From Synechococcus sp. CS-1331 (GTDB lineage Bacteria; Cyanobacteriota; Cyanobacteriia; PCC-6307; Cyanobiaceae), in assembly GCA_025127975.1 (NCBI GenBank), contig JAHLYQ010000008.1, forward strand, positions 1 to 62,544: DNA of 62,544 nucleotides, written 5' to 3'. The notes under the pieces are model-generated. The model had not been told where the DNA came from. It saw only the letters and a program-made list of their open reading frames with translations, and did no database searches. A program made the position numbers and the translations under genes. Below, piece after piece: positions 1 through 9,574 of this stretch (its first letter is position 1; each line of letters begins with the position of its first letter).

Positions 1-96
1 AAGCATTGGTAATGTCCTCAAGCCCCCGGATGTACTGATCAGAGGGGGGACATCTTTCCTGAACTCTGGGGAAGCATAGGAGGACATGAACCTCAT
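1..96 (-). CDS. partial CDS running off the left edge, probably a surface-polysaccharide gene
   Basis: An ATG at 96-94 overlaps the stop codon of the upstream glycosyltransferase (ATGA), and the frame stays open for 32 codons to the window edge, reading MRFMSSYASPEFRKDVPPLI and onward. The stop/start overlap is the usual sign of an operon. The opening (YASPEF followed by a stretch before a glycine) recalls poorly characterised proteins of polysaccharide clusters, but this is too short to assign a family. A second ATG at 87 is an alternative start. Function is unknown. Confidence 0.4.
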   Translation of the reverse strand, partial: MRFMSSYASPEFRKDVPPLISTSGGLRTLPML

Positions 97-1148
97 TGAC
101 TGGAGTGAGCAGGGTTCTGATTTTTTCGAGGTGCTCTTAAGCACAAATTGAGAACATCTAAATATTGACGTGATACCTTGTGCTTTTCGAATATTGACAG
201 ATGGGCCGCTGACTTTGCACGTAGATTAGAGCGTAGTTCCTGATCGCTAAGGAGCAATCGCAATTTATCAGTAAGATCGTGAATGTCTCCACGCTTAAAG
301 CTTAGCCCAGCCTGCCCAACTGCATCAACAAGCCCACCACCATCCGAGACCAATGGAACACAACCACAAGCTAAGCCCTCTAAAGCTACGATTCCAAAAG
401 GTTCGCGCCATATGGACGGTATTACCATCACTTCATTTTGATTCAGTAAATCTACAAGTGCTGAGCCCTGTAGAGGTCCAACGAATAATACAGAATCGTC
501 GATATCTAGTTCACGAGCTAGCTGTTCCAGGCTCTGTCGCTCTGGTCCACTTCCAATAATAGTAAGGCGGGCCAATGGAAGGTCTAATTCAGCAAATGAG
601 CGCAACAACAAGTCGGCACCTTTATCGCTAACCAACCGCCCAAGAAAAACAATTGAAAAAGGCCGCCTAGGAGAAAGATAGTTTCTAAACAGGTCGTTGT
701 CATAAGGATTTCCAATTACGAGAGCATCACTATACGAATCGATGCGGATGGAATTACTGACGGCAATTACCTTGGTTGCCGCTGACAAAGCGAAGTGTTT
801 TATGATCTCTTCCAATCCTCGCTTTCCCTTAATATTGAGCAACCAAGTATGAAGGCTTATTACTATAGGCTTGCGAAAAATAAGATTAGGCCAGGCTTGG
901 CGGAGTTCAATGTTGTTTTGAAAAACAACATTGGCCCACTTGTAGCACTTTAAAAGCTTTAAAATAGATGGATTGCGAATAACCTCAAAAGGGAAACGCA
1001 AGCTATCAAGGGATCGGTCACCTTTAGTTTTAGTAATTAGAATTACTGAATGGCCGGCATCGCAAAAATCGTCCGCCAATAATTCGGCTATGGTTTCGAT
1101 GCCTCCAATATCCGGGAAAAAACTATAGGAAGTCATTAAAATGTTCAT
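93..1148 (-). CDS. GT4-family glycosyltransferase
   Basis: This is a 351-residue glycosyltransferase with the GT-B fold. The N-terminal half opens with FPDIGGIETIAELLADDF, the usual acceptor-side glycine loop of GT4 enzymes. The C-terminal half has FLGRLVSDKGADLLL (about residues 168-182) and then IWREPFGIVALEGLACG (about 245-261), which carries the E-x7-E nucleotide-sugar motif. Such enzymes transfer a sugar from a nucleotide donor to a growing surface glycan, but donor and acceptor cannot be read from sequence. The gene is clearly richer in A+T than everything to the right, with many ATA, AAA and TTA codons, which suggests horizontal acquisition. It overlaps the partial gene to its left by 4 bases. 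Confidence 0.9.
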   Translation of the reverse strand: MNILMTSYSFFPDIGGIETIAELLADDFCDAGHSVILITKTKGDRSLDSLRFPFEVIRNPSILKLLKCYKWANVVFQNNIELRQAWPNLIFRKPIVISLHTWLLNIKGKRGLEEIIKHFALSAATKVIAVSNSIRIDSYSDALVIGNPYDNDLFRNYLSPRRPFSIVFLGRLVSDKGADLLLRSFAELDLPLARLTIIGSGPERQSLEQLARELDIDDSVLFVGPLQGSALVDLLNQNEVMVIPSIWREPFGIVALEGLACGCVPLVSDGGGLVDAVGQAGLSFKRGDIHDLTDKLRLLLSDQELRSNLRAKSAAHLSIFEKHKVSRQYLDVLNLCLRAPRKNQNPAHSSQ

Positions 1149-1864
1149 ATTCTATGGGCTAATGGATACAAGGATTAGTCACAAGCAGAGCCACTTTCTT
1201 TATGGCATAAATTCTCAGCAATTGCAGCAAGCTTAAGCAGAAAGAAAGCTTGAGGGGAAAATTCGTGCAGTTATCCCAACTAAAAATTGGATTGGTCGAT
1301 TCCCCTCCCATGGTGCAAATACTGAGGCTCGGTTTTCGCTATTTTATTTTGATTGCGCAGGGGGGCTGGATTTGCCACCATGGATCCGCAAATTTGCTTC
1401 ATTCCATCAAAATGTATCTGGCCGATTGAGTTTTCTAGTCTCATCTCTATTTGCAGATGTATTTTGGGCTGTACCCGGGGGCAGGAGCCTATTAAGCCCC
1501 AGATCATGATACCTCCCCCTAGGCAGCTGATTGGATCGCAGGTAATACGGCTGCCATCAAGTTGCCAGAACTCCTGCTGCTCAAACAGCCCGCTCCCACC
1601 CCGCCGGGGTAACGGCCTCCTCTCTTTCATAGAGGTTGCGTGTCGCCCTCCTCGTTGAGCCTCTAAGGCAGGTATTTGATCCAAGTTGTTTTCCAGTGCT
1701 GAGCGGGTAGTGTCGGTAGAATAAGTCTTCTCCATAGCAAAAGGCGAGTACATCTTCTCGGGCTTGCAACATAAGGCTCTAGAAGTGAGCTCCAAAGTAT
1801 CAAGCTGGCCTTCGAAAACAGGCCTTCTCTACTGATACCGCCCATGGTTACCCCGCTCAGCGAC
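1149..1864. other. about 700 bp with no credible intact gene
   Basis: The first 130 bases, upstream of the glycosyltransferase, are AT-rich and probably hold its promoter, although no clear -35/-10 pair stands out. The rest is open in several frames on both strands (for example 1280-1795 and 1663-1992 on minus), but the products have no recognisable domain and look like chance reading frames. One stretch at 1674-1706 on minus reads PLSTGKQLGSN, similar to [11 protein letters not shown] in the MazF-like toxin at 2508-2879, so part of this gap may be a decayed toxin gene. Confidence 0.5.
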
Positions 1865-2211
1865 TCACACCGCTCCGCGCTGCTCCTGCTGGCGGGCATC
1901 ACGCACGAGCTGCACCGCCTCGGCCTCAGGAAACTGGAGGGCAAAGCGCGACAGGGCGCGGTGGGGTGAGCTGTCCGCCAGCTTGACTCCATCTAGGCTT
2001 GTGGATAGCGGTATCCGTTCTGCCAGGCAGGTGTCTGGAAAGCCGCCCCATCCCAGTTGAGGTATCGGGGTGAATCACTCCCCTCCATCAGCTGCCGCAC
2101 CTGCCTGGTCTTGCCCACCTGCCTGGGGCCGGTCAGCACCACGGCCTTTCGGCTCAGGTCGACCAGCAGCTGCTCCTGCAGGTAGCGACGCATCCGAATA
2201 ATCGCCTGCAT
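1865..2211 (-). pseudogene. remnant of a DUF4143-type AAA ATPase with the middle deleted
   Basis: The reading frame starts at 2211 (MQAIIRMRRYLQEQLL) or at the internal ATG 2193. It carries a Walker A motif, GPRQVGKT, and the following RQLMEGSDSPRYLNWD, the typical N-terminus of the ATPase family with C-terminal DUF4143. It stops at 1993. Immediately beyond, in another frame, 1865-1987 encodes GVKLADSSPHRALSRFALQF followed by PEAEAVQLVRDARQQEQ and a stop, which matches the usual C-terminal end of the same family. Intact members are about 380-400 residues, so roughly 280 residues between the two ends are missing and the junction is out of frame. The protein cannot be functional. Confidence 0.8.
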
Positions 2212-2269
2212 TGTGTTTCGCGACCCTGGCCCTACTACTAGGGTGACTAGCAAGATTCCTGATAATACG

Positions 2270-2515
2270 ATGCCGAATCGTTCCATCAGCATCTCGCTGG
2301 ATGAGCGTCTCCTCACCCAGCTAGATGCCCAGGGGCCCAATCGTTCAGCTCTTGTGAGCGAGGCTCTGACTCAGTGGTTGACCCAGCGACGCGTCGATGC
2401 CCTCCACATCGCCTATGCCGATCTGGCGAAACTGGAGGGTGGCGATCTGAATGCCGCAGGCGAAGACGCCATCACGATGGCGTTTGAGGTATCGGCACAG
2501 GGCCTCGATGGCTGA
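2270..2515 (+). CDS. ribbon-helix-helix antitoxin
   Basis: This 81-residue protein begins MPNRSISISLDERLLTQLDA, a short beta strand followed by a helix. A second helix, NRSALVSEALTQWLTQRR, completes a MetJ/Arc-type ribbon-helix-helix fold. The acidic C-terminal part (LAKLEGGDLNAAGEDAITMA) would be the toxin-binding tail. In type II systems of this kind the antitoxin dimer binds its own promoter and neutralises the toxin. The ATG at 2270 is chosen because the fold starts directly after it. The stop codon overlaps the start of the MazF-like gene by 8 bases, so the two are translationally coupled. It is transcribed divergently from the broken ATPase 58 bases away. Confidence 0.8.
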   Translation: MPNRSISISLDERLLTQLDAQGPNRSALVSEALTQWLTQRRVDALHIAYADLAKLEGGDLNAAGEDAITMAFEVSAQGLDG

Positions 2516-2879
2516 ACGCGGTCGGCTCTACCTATTGCCTCGTAACCGCAGCTTCGACGACAGCAAAGCTAGGCCTGTGCTTGTGATCGCTCCCGGTGTC
2601 GCGACGCGCCACAGCCGCCGCTGGGTGGTGCTTCCCCTGAGCACGGAACAGCAACTTGGCAGCAACCCACTTGCCTACATGTTGGAGCCCTCCCCCGCCA
2701 ATGGATTGCGTCAGGCCCGCTTCGTGATGACCTGGCTGCCCACCGCTGTGCACGCTGATCAGCTCCAGGGGCCGCTCGGTCGTCTCGCTGCCGGAGAGCT
2801 CAAGGAAATTGCTGCCGCGGTCATCCAGTCGCTTGATCTGCACTGCCAGGAGCCCTGGCAGCCGAATGATGGTCCATAG
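2508..2879 (+). CDS. MazF/PemK-like toxin (putative endoribonuclease)
   Basis: This 123-residue protein begins [20 protein letters not shown] and continues with [31 protein letters not shown] and later [19 protein letters not shown]. The order 'G-x-hydrophobic strand, RP-hydrophobic-hydrophobic-V, ST-x-x-x, terminal helix after LG-x-L' is that of the PemK/MazF plasmid-maintenance toxin fold. Family members cleave mRNA at short motifs, but the sequence here is divergent and activity is inferred. The start is the ATG at 2508, 8 bases inside the antitoxin gene. The 3' end overlaps the proposed aroA start by 11 bases, which couples a toxin-antitoxin operon to a shikimate gene. Confidence 0.7.
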   Translation: MAERGRLYLLPRNRSFDDSKARPVLVIAPGVATRHSRRWVVLPLSTEQQLGSNPLAYMLEPSPANGLRQARFVMTWLPTAVHADQLQGPLGRLAAGELKEIAAAVIQSLDLHCQEPWQPNDGP

Positions 2880-4251
2880 GATCGCCCCACTAGCGCCCTC
2901 CCTGCCCGTGGCTGAGTCCATCGCCGCCACTGCCCCCCCCTCCAGTGCCCTGAGCCTGCCGGGCGGCACATGCCTGCGGGGCACGGTGAAGGTGCCGGGC
3001 GACAAGTCGATCTCGCACCGGGCCCTGCTTTTCGGCGCCATCGCCGAGGGCACCACACGCATCGAGGGGCTGCTGCCGGCGGAGGATCCGCTCAGTACCG
3101 CCGCCTGCCTGCGGGCCATGGGGGTGGGGGTGTCGGCGATCCGCGCCGGAGAAGAGGTGCTCGTGCAGGGGGTGGGGCTCGATGGCCTCCAGGAGCCCGC
3201 CGACCTGCTCGACTGCGGCAACTCCGGCACCACCATGCGGCTGCTGCTGGGCCTGCTGGCGGGCCGGCTGGGGCGCCACTTTGTGCTCACGGGGGACGCC
3301 TCGCTGCGGGGCCGGCCGATGGGGCGGGTGGGGACACCCCTGGCCCAGATGGGCGCGATGATCCACGGCCGCAGCAACGGCAACCTGGCACCCCTGGCCA
3401 TCCAGGGCCAGGGGCTGCGGGGCACGACGATTCGCACCCCCGTGGCCTCGGCCCAGGTGAAGAGCGCCATCCTGCTGGCCGCCCTCAGCGCCGGCGGGCC
3501 CACCACCGTGATCGAGCCGGCCCAGAGCCGCGACCACAGCGAGCGCATGCTGGGGGCCTTTGGAGCCCAACTGGAGGTGGGCGGGCCGGGCAACACCGTG
3601 GTGACCCTGACGCCGGGCCAGAGCCTGCGAGGCCAGAGCGTGATCGTGCCGGGCGACATCAGCTCCGCCGCCTTCTGGCTGGTGGCGGGCGCCATCACCC
3701 CCGGCGCCGAGCTCACGGTCGAGAACGTGGGCCTCAACCCCAGCCGCACCGGCATCCTCGATGTGCTCGAGCAGATGGGTGCCCGGATCACGGTGCTCAA
3801 TTGCCGGGAGGTGGCCGGTGAGCCGGTGGGCGACCTGCAGGTGAGCCATGGCCCCCTGCGGGCATTTGAGATCGGCGGCGAGCTGATCCCCCGCCTGGTG
3901 GATGAAATTCCCGTGCTGGCGGTGGCCGCCTGCTGCGCCGAGGGCACAAGCCGCATCAGCGATGCCGGCGAGTTGCGGGTAAAGGAAACCGACCGGCTGG
4001 CGGTGATGGCCCGCCAGCTCAAGGCCATGGGGGCGCGGATCGAGGAGTTCGAAGACGGCCTGGCGATCAGCGGCAGCACGGCCCTCCGGGGCGCCAGCGT
4101 CGACAGTGAAACGGACCATCGGGTCGCCATGAGCCTGGCGGTGGCCTCCCTGGTGGCCCAGGGCGAGACGGTCCTGGCCAGAGCCGAGGCCGCTGCAGTT
4201 TCCTACCCAGGCTTCTGGGCCGACCTGGCCCGCCTGGGCAAGCCCACCTAG
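2869..4251 (+). CDS. aroA: 3-phosphoshikimate 1-carboxyvinyltransferase (EPSP synthase)
   Basis: EPSP synthase joins shikimate-3-phosphate and phosphoenolpyruvate in the pathway to chorismate. Diagnostic motifs are [20 protein letters not shown] near the N-terminus, [74 protein letters not shown] and [12 protein letters not shown], in the canonical order. The length (about 460 residues from the ATG at 2869) fits. That start lies inside the toxin gene; a GTG at 2910 is an alternative that would avoid the overlap, so the N-terminus is uncertain. glmU follows 28 bases downstream on the same strand. Confidence 0.96.
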   Translation: MVHRIAPLAPSLPVAESIAATAPPSSALSLPGGTCLRGTVKVPGDKSISHRALLFGAIAEGTTRIEGLLPAEDPLSTAACLRAMGVGVSAIRAGEEVLVQGVGLDGLQEPADLLDCGNSGTTMRLLLGLLAGRLGRHFVLTGDASLRGRPMGRVGTPLAQMGAMIHGRSNGNLAPLAIQGQGLRGTTIRTPVASAQVKSAILLAALSAGGPTTVIEPAQSRDHSERMLGAFGAQLEVGGPGNTVVTLTPGQSLRGQSVIVPGDISSAAFWLVAGAITPGAELTVENVGLNPSRTGILDVLEQMGARITVLNCREVAGEPVGDLQVSHGPLRAFEIGGELIPRLVDEIPVLAVAACCAEGTSRISDAGELRVKETDRLAVMARQLKAMGARIEEFEDGLAISGSTALRGASVDSETDHRVAMSLAVASLVAQGETVLARAEAAAVSYPGFWADLARLGKPT

Positions 4252-4279
4252 ATTCCCGCCCAGCCGCCTGCCCCAGCCC

Positions 4280-5632
4280 ATGCTTGCCGTTGCCGTGTTG
4301 GCTGCTGGAAAGGGCACCCGCATGAGGAGCGCCCTGCCCAAGGTGCTGCAACCCCTCGCCGGCGCCAGCCTGGTGGAGCGGGTGCTGGCCAGCTGCGACC
4401 AGCTCCAGCCCGACCGGCGCCTACTGATCGTCGGCCACCAGGCCGAACGGGTGGAGCAGTCGCTGGCGGGCCACGCCGGCCTGGAATTCGTGCTGCAGCA
4501 GCCCCAGAACGGCACGGGCCACGCGGTTCAGCAGCTGCTGGAGCCCCTGGCCGATTTCAGCGGCGACCTGCTCGTGCTCAACGGCGATGTGCCCCTGCTG
4601 CGGCCCGAAACCCTCGTCGCCCTGCTGGAGCAGCACCACAGCAGCGGCGCCGCCGTCACCCTGCTGAGCGCCAGGCTGGCCGATCCCAGCGGCTACGGCC
4701 GGGTCTTTGCCGACCCCTCCGGCGCCGTCAGCGCCATCGTGGAGCACCGCGACTGCAGCGACGAGCAGCGCCTCAACAACCTCACCAATGCGGGCATCTA
4801 CTGCTTCAACTGGCAGCAACTGGCGGCTGCCCTGCCCCAGCTCAGCAGCGACAACGACCAGGGTGAGCTCTACCTCACCGACACGGTGGCCCTACTCCGG
4901 CCGGCCATGCACCTCGAAGTGGCCGATGCCGACGAGATCACCGGCATCAACGACCGGCTCCAGCTCAGCCAGTGCGAAGCGGTGCTGCAGCAGCGGCTGC
5001 GCTGCCACTGGATGGCAGAGGGGGTGACCTTCACCGATCCGGCCAGCTGCAGCCTCAGCGAGGCCACCCGCTTTGGCCGCGATGTGGTGGTGGAACCCCA
5101 GTGCCACTTCCGCGGAGCCAGCAGCATCGGCGACGGTTGCCGCATCGGCCCGGGCTGCCTGATTGAAAACAGCCAGCTCGGCGAGGGCTGCGAGGTGCTG
5201 CATTCGGTGCTGCGGGGGGCCAGCGTCGGCCCCCACTGCTCGGTGGGGCCCTTTGCCCAGCTGCGGCCGGGCAGCAAGATCGCCGAACGCTGCCACATCG
5301 GCAATTTCGTCGAAGTCAAGAACAGCACCCTGGCCGCCGGCGTCAAGGTGAACCACCTCAGTTACATCGGCGATGCCGACCTGGGCGCCGGCGTAAACGT
5401 GGGGGCAGGCACTATCACCGCCAACTACGACGGCGAGCGCAAGCACCGCACCGTGGTGGGAGCTGGCAGCAAAACCGGAGCCAATTCCGTACTGGTGGCG
5501 CCCCTCCACCTGGGCCAGAACGTCACGGTGGGGGCCGGCTCCACCATCACCAGGGATGTGCCCGACAATGCCCTTGCCCTCGGCAGGGCTAGACAATTGG
5601 TCAAAGACAACTGGAGAGCTGCCCGCCCATGA
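4280..5632 (+). CDS. glmU: bifunctional UDP-GlcNAc pyrophosphorylase / glucosamine-1-phosphate acetyltransferase
   Basis: GlmU makes UDP-N-acetylglucosamine, the precursor of peptidoglycan and lipopolysaccharide, in two steps. The N-terminal uridyltransferase domain opens with [18 protein letters not shown], the nucleotide-binding signature, followed by VLNGDVPLL. From about residue 250 the sequence becomes a left-handed beta-helix of hexapeptide repeats, ending with [20 protein letters not shown], the acetyltransferase active-site region. The length of 450 residues is normal. It precedes and overlaps the hli gene by 4 bases and converges on murF, another peptidoglycan gene. Confidence 0.97.
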   Translation: MLAVAVLAAGKGTRMRSALPKVLQPLAGASLVERVLASCDQLQPDRRLLIVGHQAERVEQSLAGHAGLEFVLQQPQNGTGHAVQQLLEPLADFSGDLLVLNGDVPLLRPETLVALLEQHHSSGAAVTLLSARLADPSGYGRVFADPSGAVSAIVEHRDCSDEQRLNNLTNAGIYCFNWQQLAAALPQLSSDNDQGELYLTDTVALLRPAMHLEVADADEITGINDRLQLSQCEAVLQQRLRCHWMAEGVTFTDPASCSLSEATRFGRDVVVEPQCHFRGASSIGDGCRIGPGCLIENSQLGEGCEVLHSVLRGASVGPHCSVGPFAQLRPGSKIAERCHIGNFVEVKNSTLAAGVKVNHLSYIGDADLGAGVNVGAGTITANYDGERKHRTVVGAGSKTGANSVLVAPLHLGQNVTVGAGSTITRDVPDNALALGRARQLVKDNWRAARP

Positions 5633-5841
5633 GCCCGAAATTTAACTACGAACCGGTGGAGCGCTTCGGCGCCAGCATGACCAGCCCCAGACCCTGGAAT
5701 ACCCAGGCCCTGGCCGGCGTGGAGCTGCTCAACGGCCGGGTGGCCATGCTCGGCTTCGCCGCAGCCATCGCCGGCGAACTGCTCACCGGCAAGGGCATGG
5801 TGGGCCAGCTGGCGGCCATGTTGCGCTGGTATTTGGGTTGA
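5629..5841 (+). CDS. hli: high-light-inducible protein (single-helix chlorophyll-binding protein)
   Basis: This 70-residue protein contains [20 protein letters not shown], the E-x-x-N-G-R-x-A-M-L-G chlorophyll-binding signature of one-helix light-harvesting-like proteins, followed by [10 protein letters not shown]. HLIPs sit in thylakoid membranes and protect photosystem II assembly and chlorophyll under stress. Its ATG overlaps the glmU stop codon by 4 bases, so it is probably co-transcribed with aroA and glmU. Confidence 0.93.
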   Translation: MSPKFNYEPVERFGASMTSPRPWNTQALAGVELLNGRVAMLGFAAAIAGELLTGKGMVGQLAAMLRWYLG

Positions 5842-5870
5842 GTGTCGGGCTTTAGTTAATAGGCCAAGGA

Positions 5871-5899
5871 AAAGCCCCGGGTGAACCACCACCCAGGGC
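5871..5899 (-). terminator. intrinsic terminator for murF
   Basis: Arms at 5874-5883 and 5890-5899 form a 10-bp GC-rich stem with one mismatch and a 6-base loop. On the minus strand the hairpin is followed by TTTTCC. It lies 45 bases beyond the murF stop codon and separates it from the convergent hli gene. Confidence 0.65.
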
Positions 5900-5943
5900 C
5901 CCTGCCCGAAGGCACAACATCGTGAAATGCTGCTCCGACTGCA

Positions 5944-7347
5944 TCATGCCAGCTGGAGCAGGGGAATCAGTTGCTCCAGGGCCACGCCGCGACTGGCCTT
6001 GAGCAGCAGCACATCCCCGGGCTCCAGCCACTGGCCCAGGGGTTCGGCCGCCGCTGCCGGCGTGTCCACCCGCTCCAGCCGGGCCAGGCCCTGGGCCGCC
6101 GCCAGCATCGCCTCCCCCTCCGGGCCGCCGTCGACAACCACCAGCCCATCGAGGCCCAGGCTGAGGGCCCGCGCCGCCACCTCTCGGTGCAGGGCCAGGC
6201 TCTGGTCGCCGAGCTCCAGCATGGTGCCCAGCACCGCAAAGCGGCGGCCCGGCTGGCGGGCCAGCAGATCCAGGGAGGCCAGCACCGCCTCGGGCGAAGC
6301 GTTGTAGGTCTCATCCAGCAGCCGCACCCCCCCAAGCTCCAGCCGCCGGCTGCGCCCCCCCGGCAGGGCCACCTCCAGGGGCTGCCAGCGGGCCGGTTCA
6401 AGCCCCAGCTCCCGGGCCACGGCCAGGGCCAGCAGCAGGTTGCGGGCGTGGTGAACCCCCTCCAGGGGCATGGCCACCTCAACCCCGGCTAGCTCCTCGC
6501 CGGCCAACTTCAGGATCCCGCCGGCCCCATCCAGCTGGCCCACCAAGTCGGCCTGGGCCTCGTGGCCTTCGCCGGCCAGGGCAATCCGCACCACCCGGCC
6601 AGCCCACACCCGGGCCAGGGCCCCATCCAGCAGGGGATCGCCAGCCGGGATCACCACCACCCCATCTGGGCGCAGGCCGGCGGTGATCTCGCACTTGGCC
6701 GTGGCAATCGCCTCGCGGCTGCCCAGCCGGCCGATGTGGGCCGTGCCGATGTTGGTGATTACCGCCACATCGGGGCAGGCACAGCGGCTGAGTCGCTCGA
6801 TTTCACCCAGGCCCCGCATGCCCATCTCCACCACCACGGCCGCCTGGGCAGGGGTCGCCTTCAGCAGGGTGAGGGGCACGCCGACGTCGTTGTTCTCATT
6901 GCCGCTGGAGGCCCCCACTTCCCCGAGGGGGGCCAGGGCAGCCCGGATCAGTTCCCGGGTGGTGGTTTTACCGGCCGAGCCGGTCACCGCCACCACCCCA
7001 GCCGAGAGCTGGCGCCGCCAAAGGCAAGCCAGCTGCTGGTAGGCCAGCAGGGTGTCTGGCACCAGCCAGAGGGGCACGGAGCCCGCCAGGGCGCCAAGGG
7101 CAGCGGGCGGCAGCTGCTCCGCCTGGGCCAGCAGGGCGACGGCACCGGCCTCTAGGGCGGCGGGGAGGAAAACATGGCCGTCAAAGCGCTCGCCCACCAG
7201 GGGCACAAACAGCTGGCCGGCAGCTAGCTGGCGGCTGTCGGTGCAGATCGCCTGCGGCTCGAGCCCGATGCTGGCCTGGGCAGGGGTGAGGGGTCCGGTG
7301 ACGGGCGGCCCCCAGAGCTGCTGCAGCTGGCCCAGGTGCAAGGCCAT
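5944..7347 (-). CDS. murF: UDP-N-acetylmuramoyl-tripeptide--D-alanyl-D-alanine ligase
   Basis: MurF adds D-Ala-D-Ala to the UDP-MurNAc tripeptide, the last cytoplasmic step of peptidoglycan precursor synthesis. The ATP loop reads VTGSAGKTTTRELI (about residues 120-133). It is followed by NENNDVGVPLTLL, VVEMGMRGLGEIERL and TNIGTAHIGRLGS, all typical of Mur ligases. The C-terminal domain has LLDETYNASPEAV and FAVLGTMLELGDQS. The ATG at 7347 overlaps the upstream gene's stop by 3 bases; a GTG directly before it would add one residue. It is the last gene of a long minus-strand series. Confidence 0.96.
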   Translation of the reverse strand: MALHLGQLQQLWGPPVTGPLTPAQASIGLEPQAICTDSRQLAAGQLFVPLVGERFDGHVFLPAALEAGAVALLAQAEQLPPAALGALAGSVPLWLVPDTLLAYQQLACLWRRQLSAGVVAVTGSAGKTTTRELIRAALAPLGEVGASSGNENNDVGVPLTLLKATPAQAAVVVEMGMRGLGEIERLSRCACPDVAVITNIGTAHIGRLGSREAIATAKCEITAGLRPDGVVVIPAGDPLLDGALARVWAGRVVRIALAGEGHEAQADLVGQLDGAGGILKLAGEELAGVEVAMPLEGVHHARNLLLALAVARELGLEPARWQPLEVALPGGRSRRLELGGVRLLDETYNASPEAVLASLDLLARQPGRRFAVLGTMLELGDQSLALHREVAARALSLGLDGLVVVDGGPEGEAMLAAAQGLARLERVDTPAAAAEPLGQWLEPGDVLLLKASRGVALEQLIPLLQLA

Positions 7348-8066
7348 CACGGCGAGGCGGGGCCCAGCAGGACCATCCCACTGCCCACCCGGGCGGCCTG
7401 GGCCAGCAGGGCACCGGAGCCGTCGAGCAGGCGCAGCCGCTCGTAGCCCAGCTCGCGGCTGCGCTCAAGCCACTGGTCGGCCTGCTGCTGGCGCAGCGGC
7501 CCAGCCAGGGCCAGGAAGGTTGGCGCCAACTCCAACTCCAGCCGACCCTGCCCCGGGTAGGGGCGGGCCGAGGCGATGCAGCCCCGGGGATCGTCCTCAG
7601 CCAGCAGGGCCAGCAGGGGATCGATCGCCAGGGGCAGGGCGGCCTGCTCTGGCGGGCTTGGGGCTGGTGGAACGGGCTGCTTATCAGGCTGTTGCTGGGC
7701 AGGCTGTTGTTGGACAGGCTGAGATTGAACGGGCTGAGCCAGAACTAGCTCTTGAGCGGGCGCTCCAGCAGAGTCCGATGGGCGCACCAGGGCCGGTCCA
7801 ACGGCAGTCACCAGGGCAAGCACCAGGGCCAAAAAGAGGGCCAGCAAGAAGGGCCAGAACAGCCAGGCCAGGGAGGGCGGCCAGAATCCCGGCACCGAGA
7901 GCTCCCCCTGGCGGTTGCGCCGGGCCAGCTCCCGCAGCCTGAGGCCCGTGCTGGCCAGGGCCGCCCGCAGATCAAAGGCCAGTCGCCCCCAGGGCTCCTC
8001 GTAGGGGGCCGGATAGGGATGGGCAGGATCAGGGCCGGCCGGGGGGGCGTCAAAGGGCAAGGTCAA
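7347..8066 (-). CDS. membrane-anchored hypothetical protein of picocyanobacteria
   Basis: This is a 239-residue protein without a family I can name. Residues about 1-60 are cytoplasmic and proline-rich ([20 protein letters not shown]). Residues about 65-92 form one strong transmembrane helix ([20 protein letters not shown]). A low-complexity stretch of Q, P and V follows (about 112-140). A compact C-terminal domain (about 145-239) contains [20 protein letters not shown] and [18 protein letters not shown]. The position between glgA and murF, overlapping both by 3 to 4 bases, suggests co-expression and perhaps an envelope role, but this is inference. Confidence 0.8.
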   Translation of the reverse strand: MTLPFDAPPAGPDPAHPYPAPYEEPWGRLAFDLRAALASTGLRLRELARRNRQGELSVPGFWPPSLAWLFWPFLLALFLALVLALVTAVGPALVRPSDSAGAPAQELVLAQPVQSQPVQQQPAQQQPDKQPVPPAPSPPEQAALPLAIDPLLALLAEDDPRGCIASARPYPGQGRLELELAPTFLALAGPLRQQQADQWLERSRELGYERLRLLDGSGALLAQAARVGSGMVLLGPASP

Positions 8067-9535
8067 CGGCGCTTGAGCAGGGAGGCCAGGCCCCTGCGGC
8101 TGGGATCGGCGTCCTGGCCCTGGGAGAACTTCTCCACATCGGCCGCCTCGGGCGTCGGCTCCTTGACACCGCAGACATCGCGGTACATGGCGTCGTATTC
8201 CAGGGCGGAACGGGCCCAGCTGAAGTCCACCGCCATGGCGCGCCGCTGCAGCTCCTGCCAGCTCTTCTGGTGGCGGTAGGCCTCCCAGGAGCGCACAATC
8301 GCTGTGTAGAAGTCGATCGGCTCGTAGCGATCAAAGCCGTAGCCCATGCCGGTGCCGGCCAGGGGATCGTTGGGCGGCACCGTATCGACCAAGCCCCCCA
8401 CCATGCGCACCACCGGAATCGAGCCGTAGCGCATCGCCAGCATCTGGCTGATGCCGCAGGGTTCAAAGCGGCTGGGCATCAAGAAGGCATCACAACCGCC
8501 GTAGACCAGGCGGGAGAGGGCGTCGTCGTAGGTGAGAAACACGGCAAACCGGCCGGGATGCTGGGAAGCCATCTGCCAGAGGCCCGATTCCAGCATCCGA
8601 TCGCCGGTGCCGAGCACGAGGATCTGGCTGTCGGTGTAGGCCAACACCCGATCGGCCACCTGGAGCAGCAGATCCACCCCCTTCTGGTCCACCAGCCGGC
8701 TCACCATGCCCATCAGATAGGAGCGGGGACTCACCGCCAGGCCGAAGCGTTCCTGCAGGGCCTGCTTGTTGAGGGCGCGGGGCGCCAGATCCGTGGCCGA
8801 GAATCGCGCCGGCAGGCTTGCATCACTGGCCGGGTTCCAGTCTTCGGTGTCAATGCCGTTGAGAATGCCGCGAAGCTTGCCACTGATGAAGTTGAGCAGG
8901 CCGTCGAGGTGTTCGCCGTACTGGGGCGTGCGGATCTCCATCGCATAGGTGGGGGACACCGCATTCACCCGGTCGGCATAGAGGAGGGCCGCCGCCATGG
9001 TGTGGTCCCCCTGCAAATACCAGGGGCACCAGGTCATGCGGTCGAGCTTCCAGCGCCAGGGGCCCTGATATTTGAGATTGTGGATGGTGAACACCGTGCT
9101 GATTTCCGGGTCTTGGTGCATCCACACCGGCAACATGCCCGTATGCCAGTCGTGGCAGTGCAGCACCTGGGGCTTCCAGTGGTGCCAGCAGAATTCAGCC
9201 GTGGCGCTGGCAAAGAAGGTGAAGCGCCAGTCTTCATCCTCACCGCCATAGATGCGCTCCGGGTCAAACACCGGATGACCCACCAGATAGAGGAGCAAGC
9301 CATTTGTGGGATGGCGCGCCTCGAATACGGCGAAGTCATTGCCCATGGTGTGACCGCGCCAGATCGGCTCGGGCGACACCTGCAGCCGCGACCACAACTT
9401 GCCGTAGCCGGGAAGCATGATCCGCACGTCATGGCCCAGGGCAGCCAGGGCCGGCGGCAGGGATCCGACCACATCTCCCATCCCGCCGACCTTGATCATC
9501 GGGGCGCATTCGGCCGCAGCAAACAAGACCCGCAT
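8063..9535 (-). CDS. glgA: glycogen synthase (ADP-glucose dependent)
   Basis: GlgA extends alpha-1,4-glucan chains from ADP-glucose. The N-terminus, [20 protein letters not shown], contains the K-x-G-G motif that binds ADP-glucose. The C-terminal GT5 domain carries [20 protein letters not shown] and then [14 protein letters not shown]. The length of 490 residues matches bacterial GlgA. glgB is in the same window at 42.9 kb, but in a separate operon. Confidence 0.97.
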   Translation of the reverse strand: MRVLFAAAECAPMIKVGGMGDVVGSLPPALAALGHDVRIMLPGYGKLWSRLQVSPEPIWRGHTMGNDFAVFEARHPTNGLLLYLVGHPVFDPERIYGGEDEDWRFTFFASATAEFCWHHWKPQVLHCHDWHTGMLPVWMHQDPEISTVFTIHNLKYQGPWRWKLDRMTWCPWYLQGDHTMAAALLYADRVNAVSPTYAMEIRTPQYGEHLDGLLNFISGKLRGILNGIDTEDWNPASDASLPARFSATDLAPRALNKQALQERFGLAVSPRSYLMGMVSRLVDQKGVDLLLQVADRVLAYTDSQILVLGTGDRMLESGLWQMASQHPGRFAVFLTYDDALSRLVYGGCDAFLMPSRFEPCGISQMLAMRYGSIPVVRMVGGLVDTVPPNDPLAGTGMGYGFDRYEPIDFYTAIVRSWEAYRHQKSWQELQRRAMAVDFSWARSALEYDAMYRDVCGVKEPTPEAADVEKFSQGQDADPSRRGLASLLKRR

Positions 9536-9574
9536 CCCAGCTCCACCGGAAGTGGCCGAAACTCTACGGGCGGC

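Noticed and set aside
1280..1795. 171-residue minus-strand open frame in the left gap
   Set aside because: No domain, and composition is unlike a real protein; kept only as the site of a possible toxin relic.
2890..4515. 541-residue open frame on the minus strand
   Set aside because: It is antisense to aroA and glmU and shows His/Gly/Ala-rich shadow composition.
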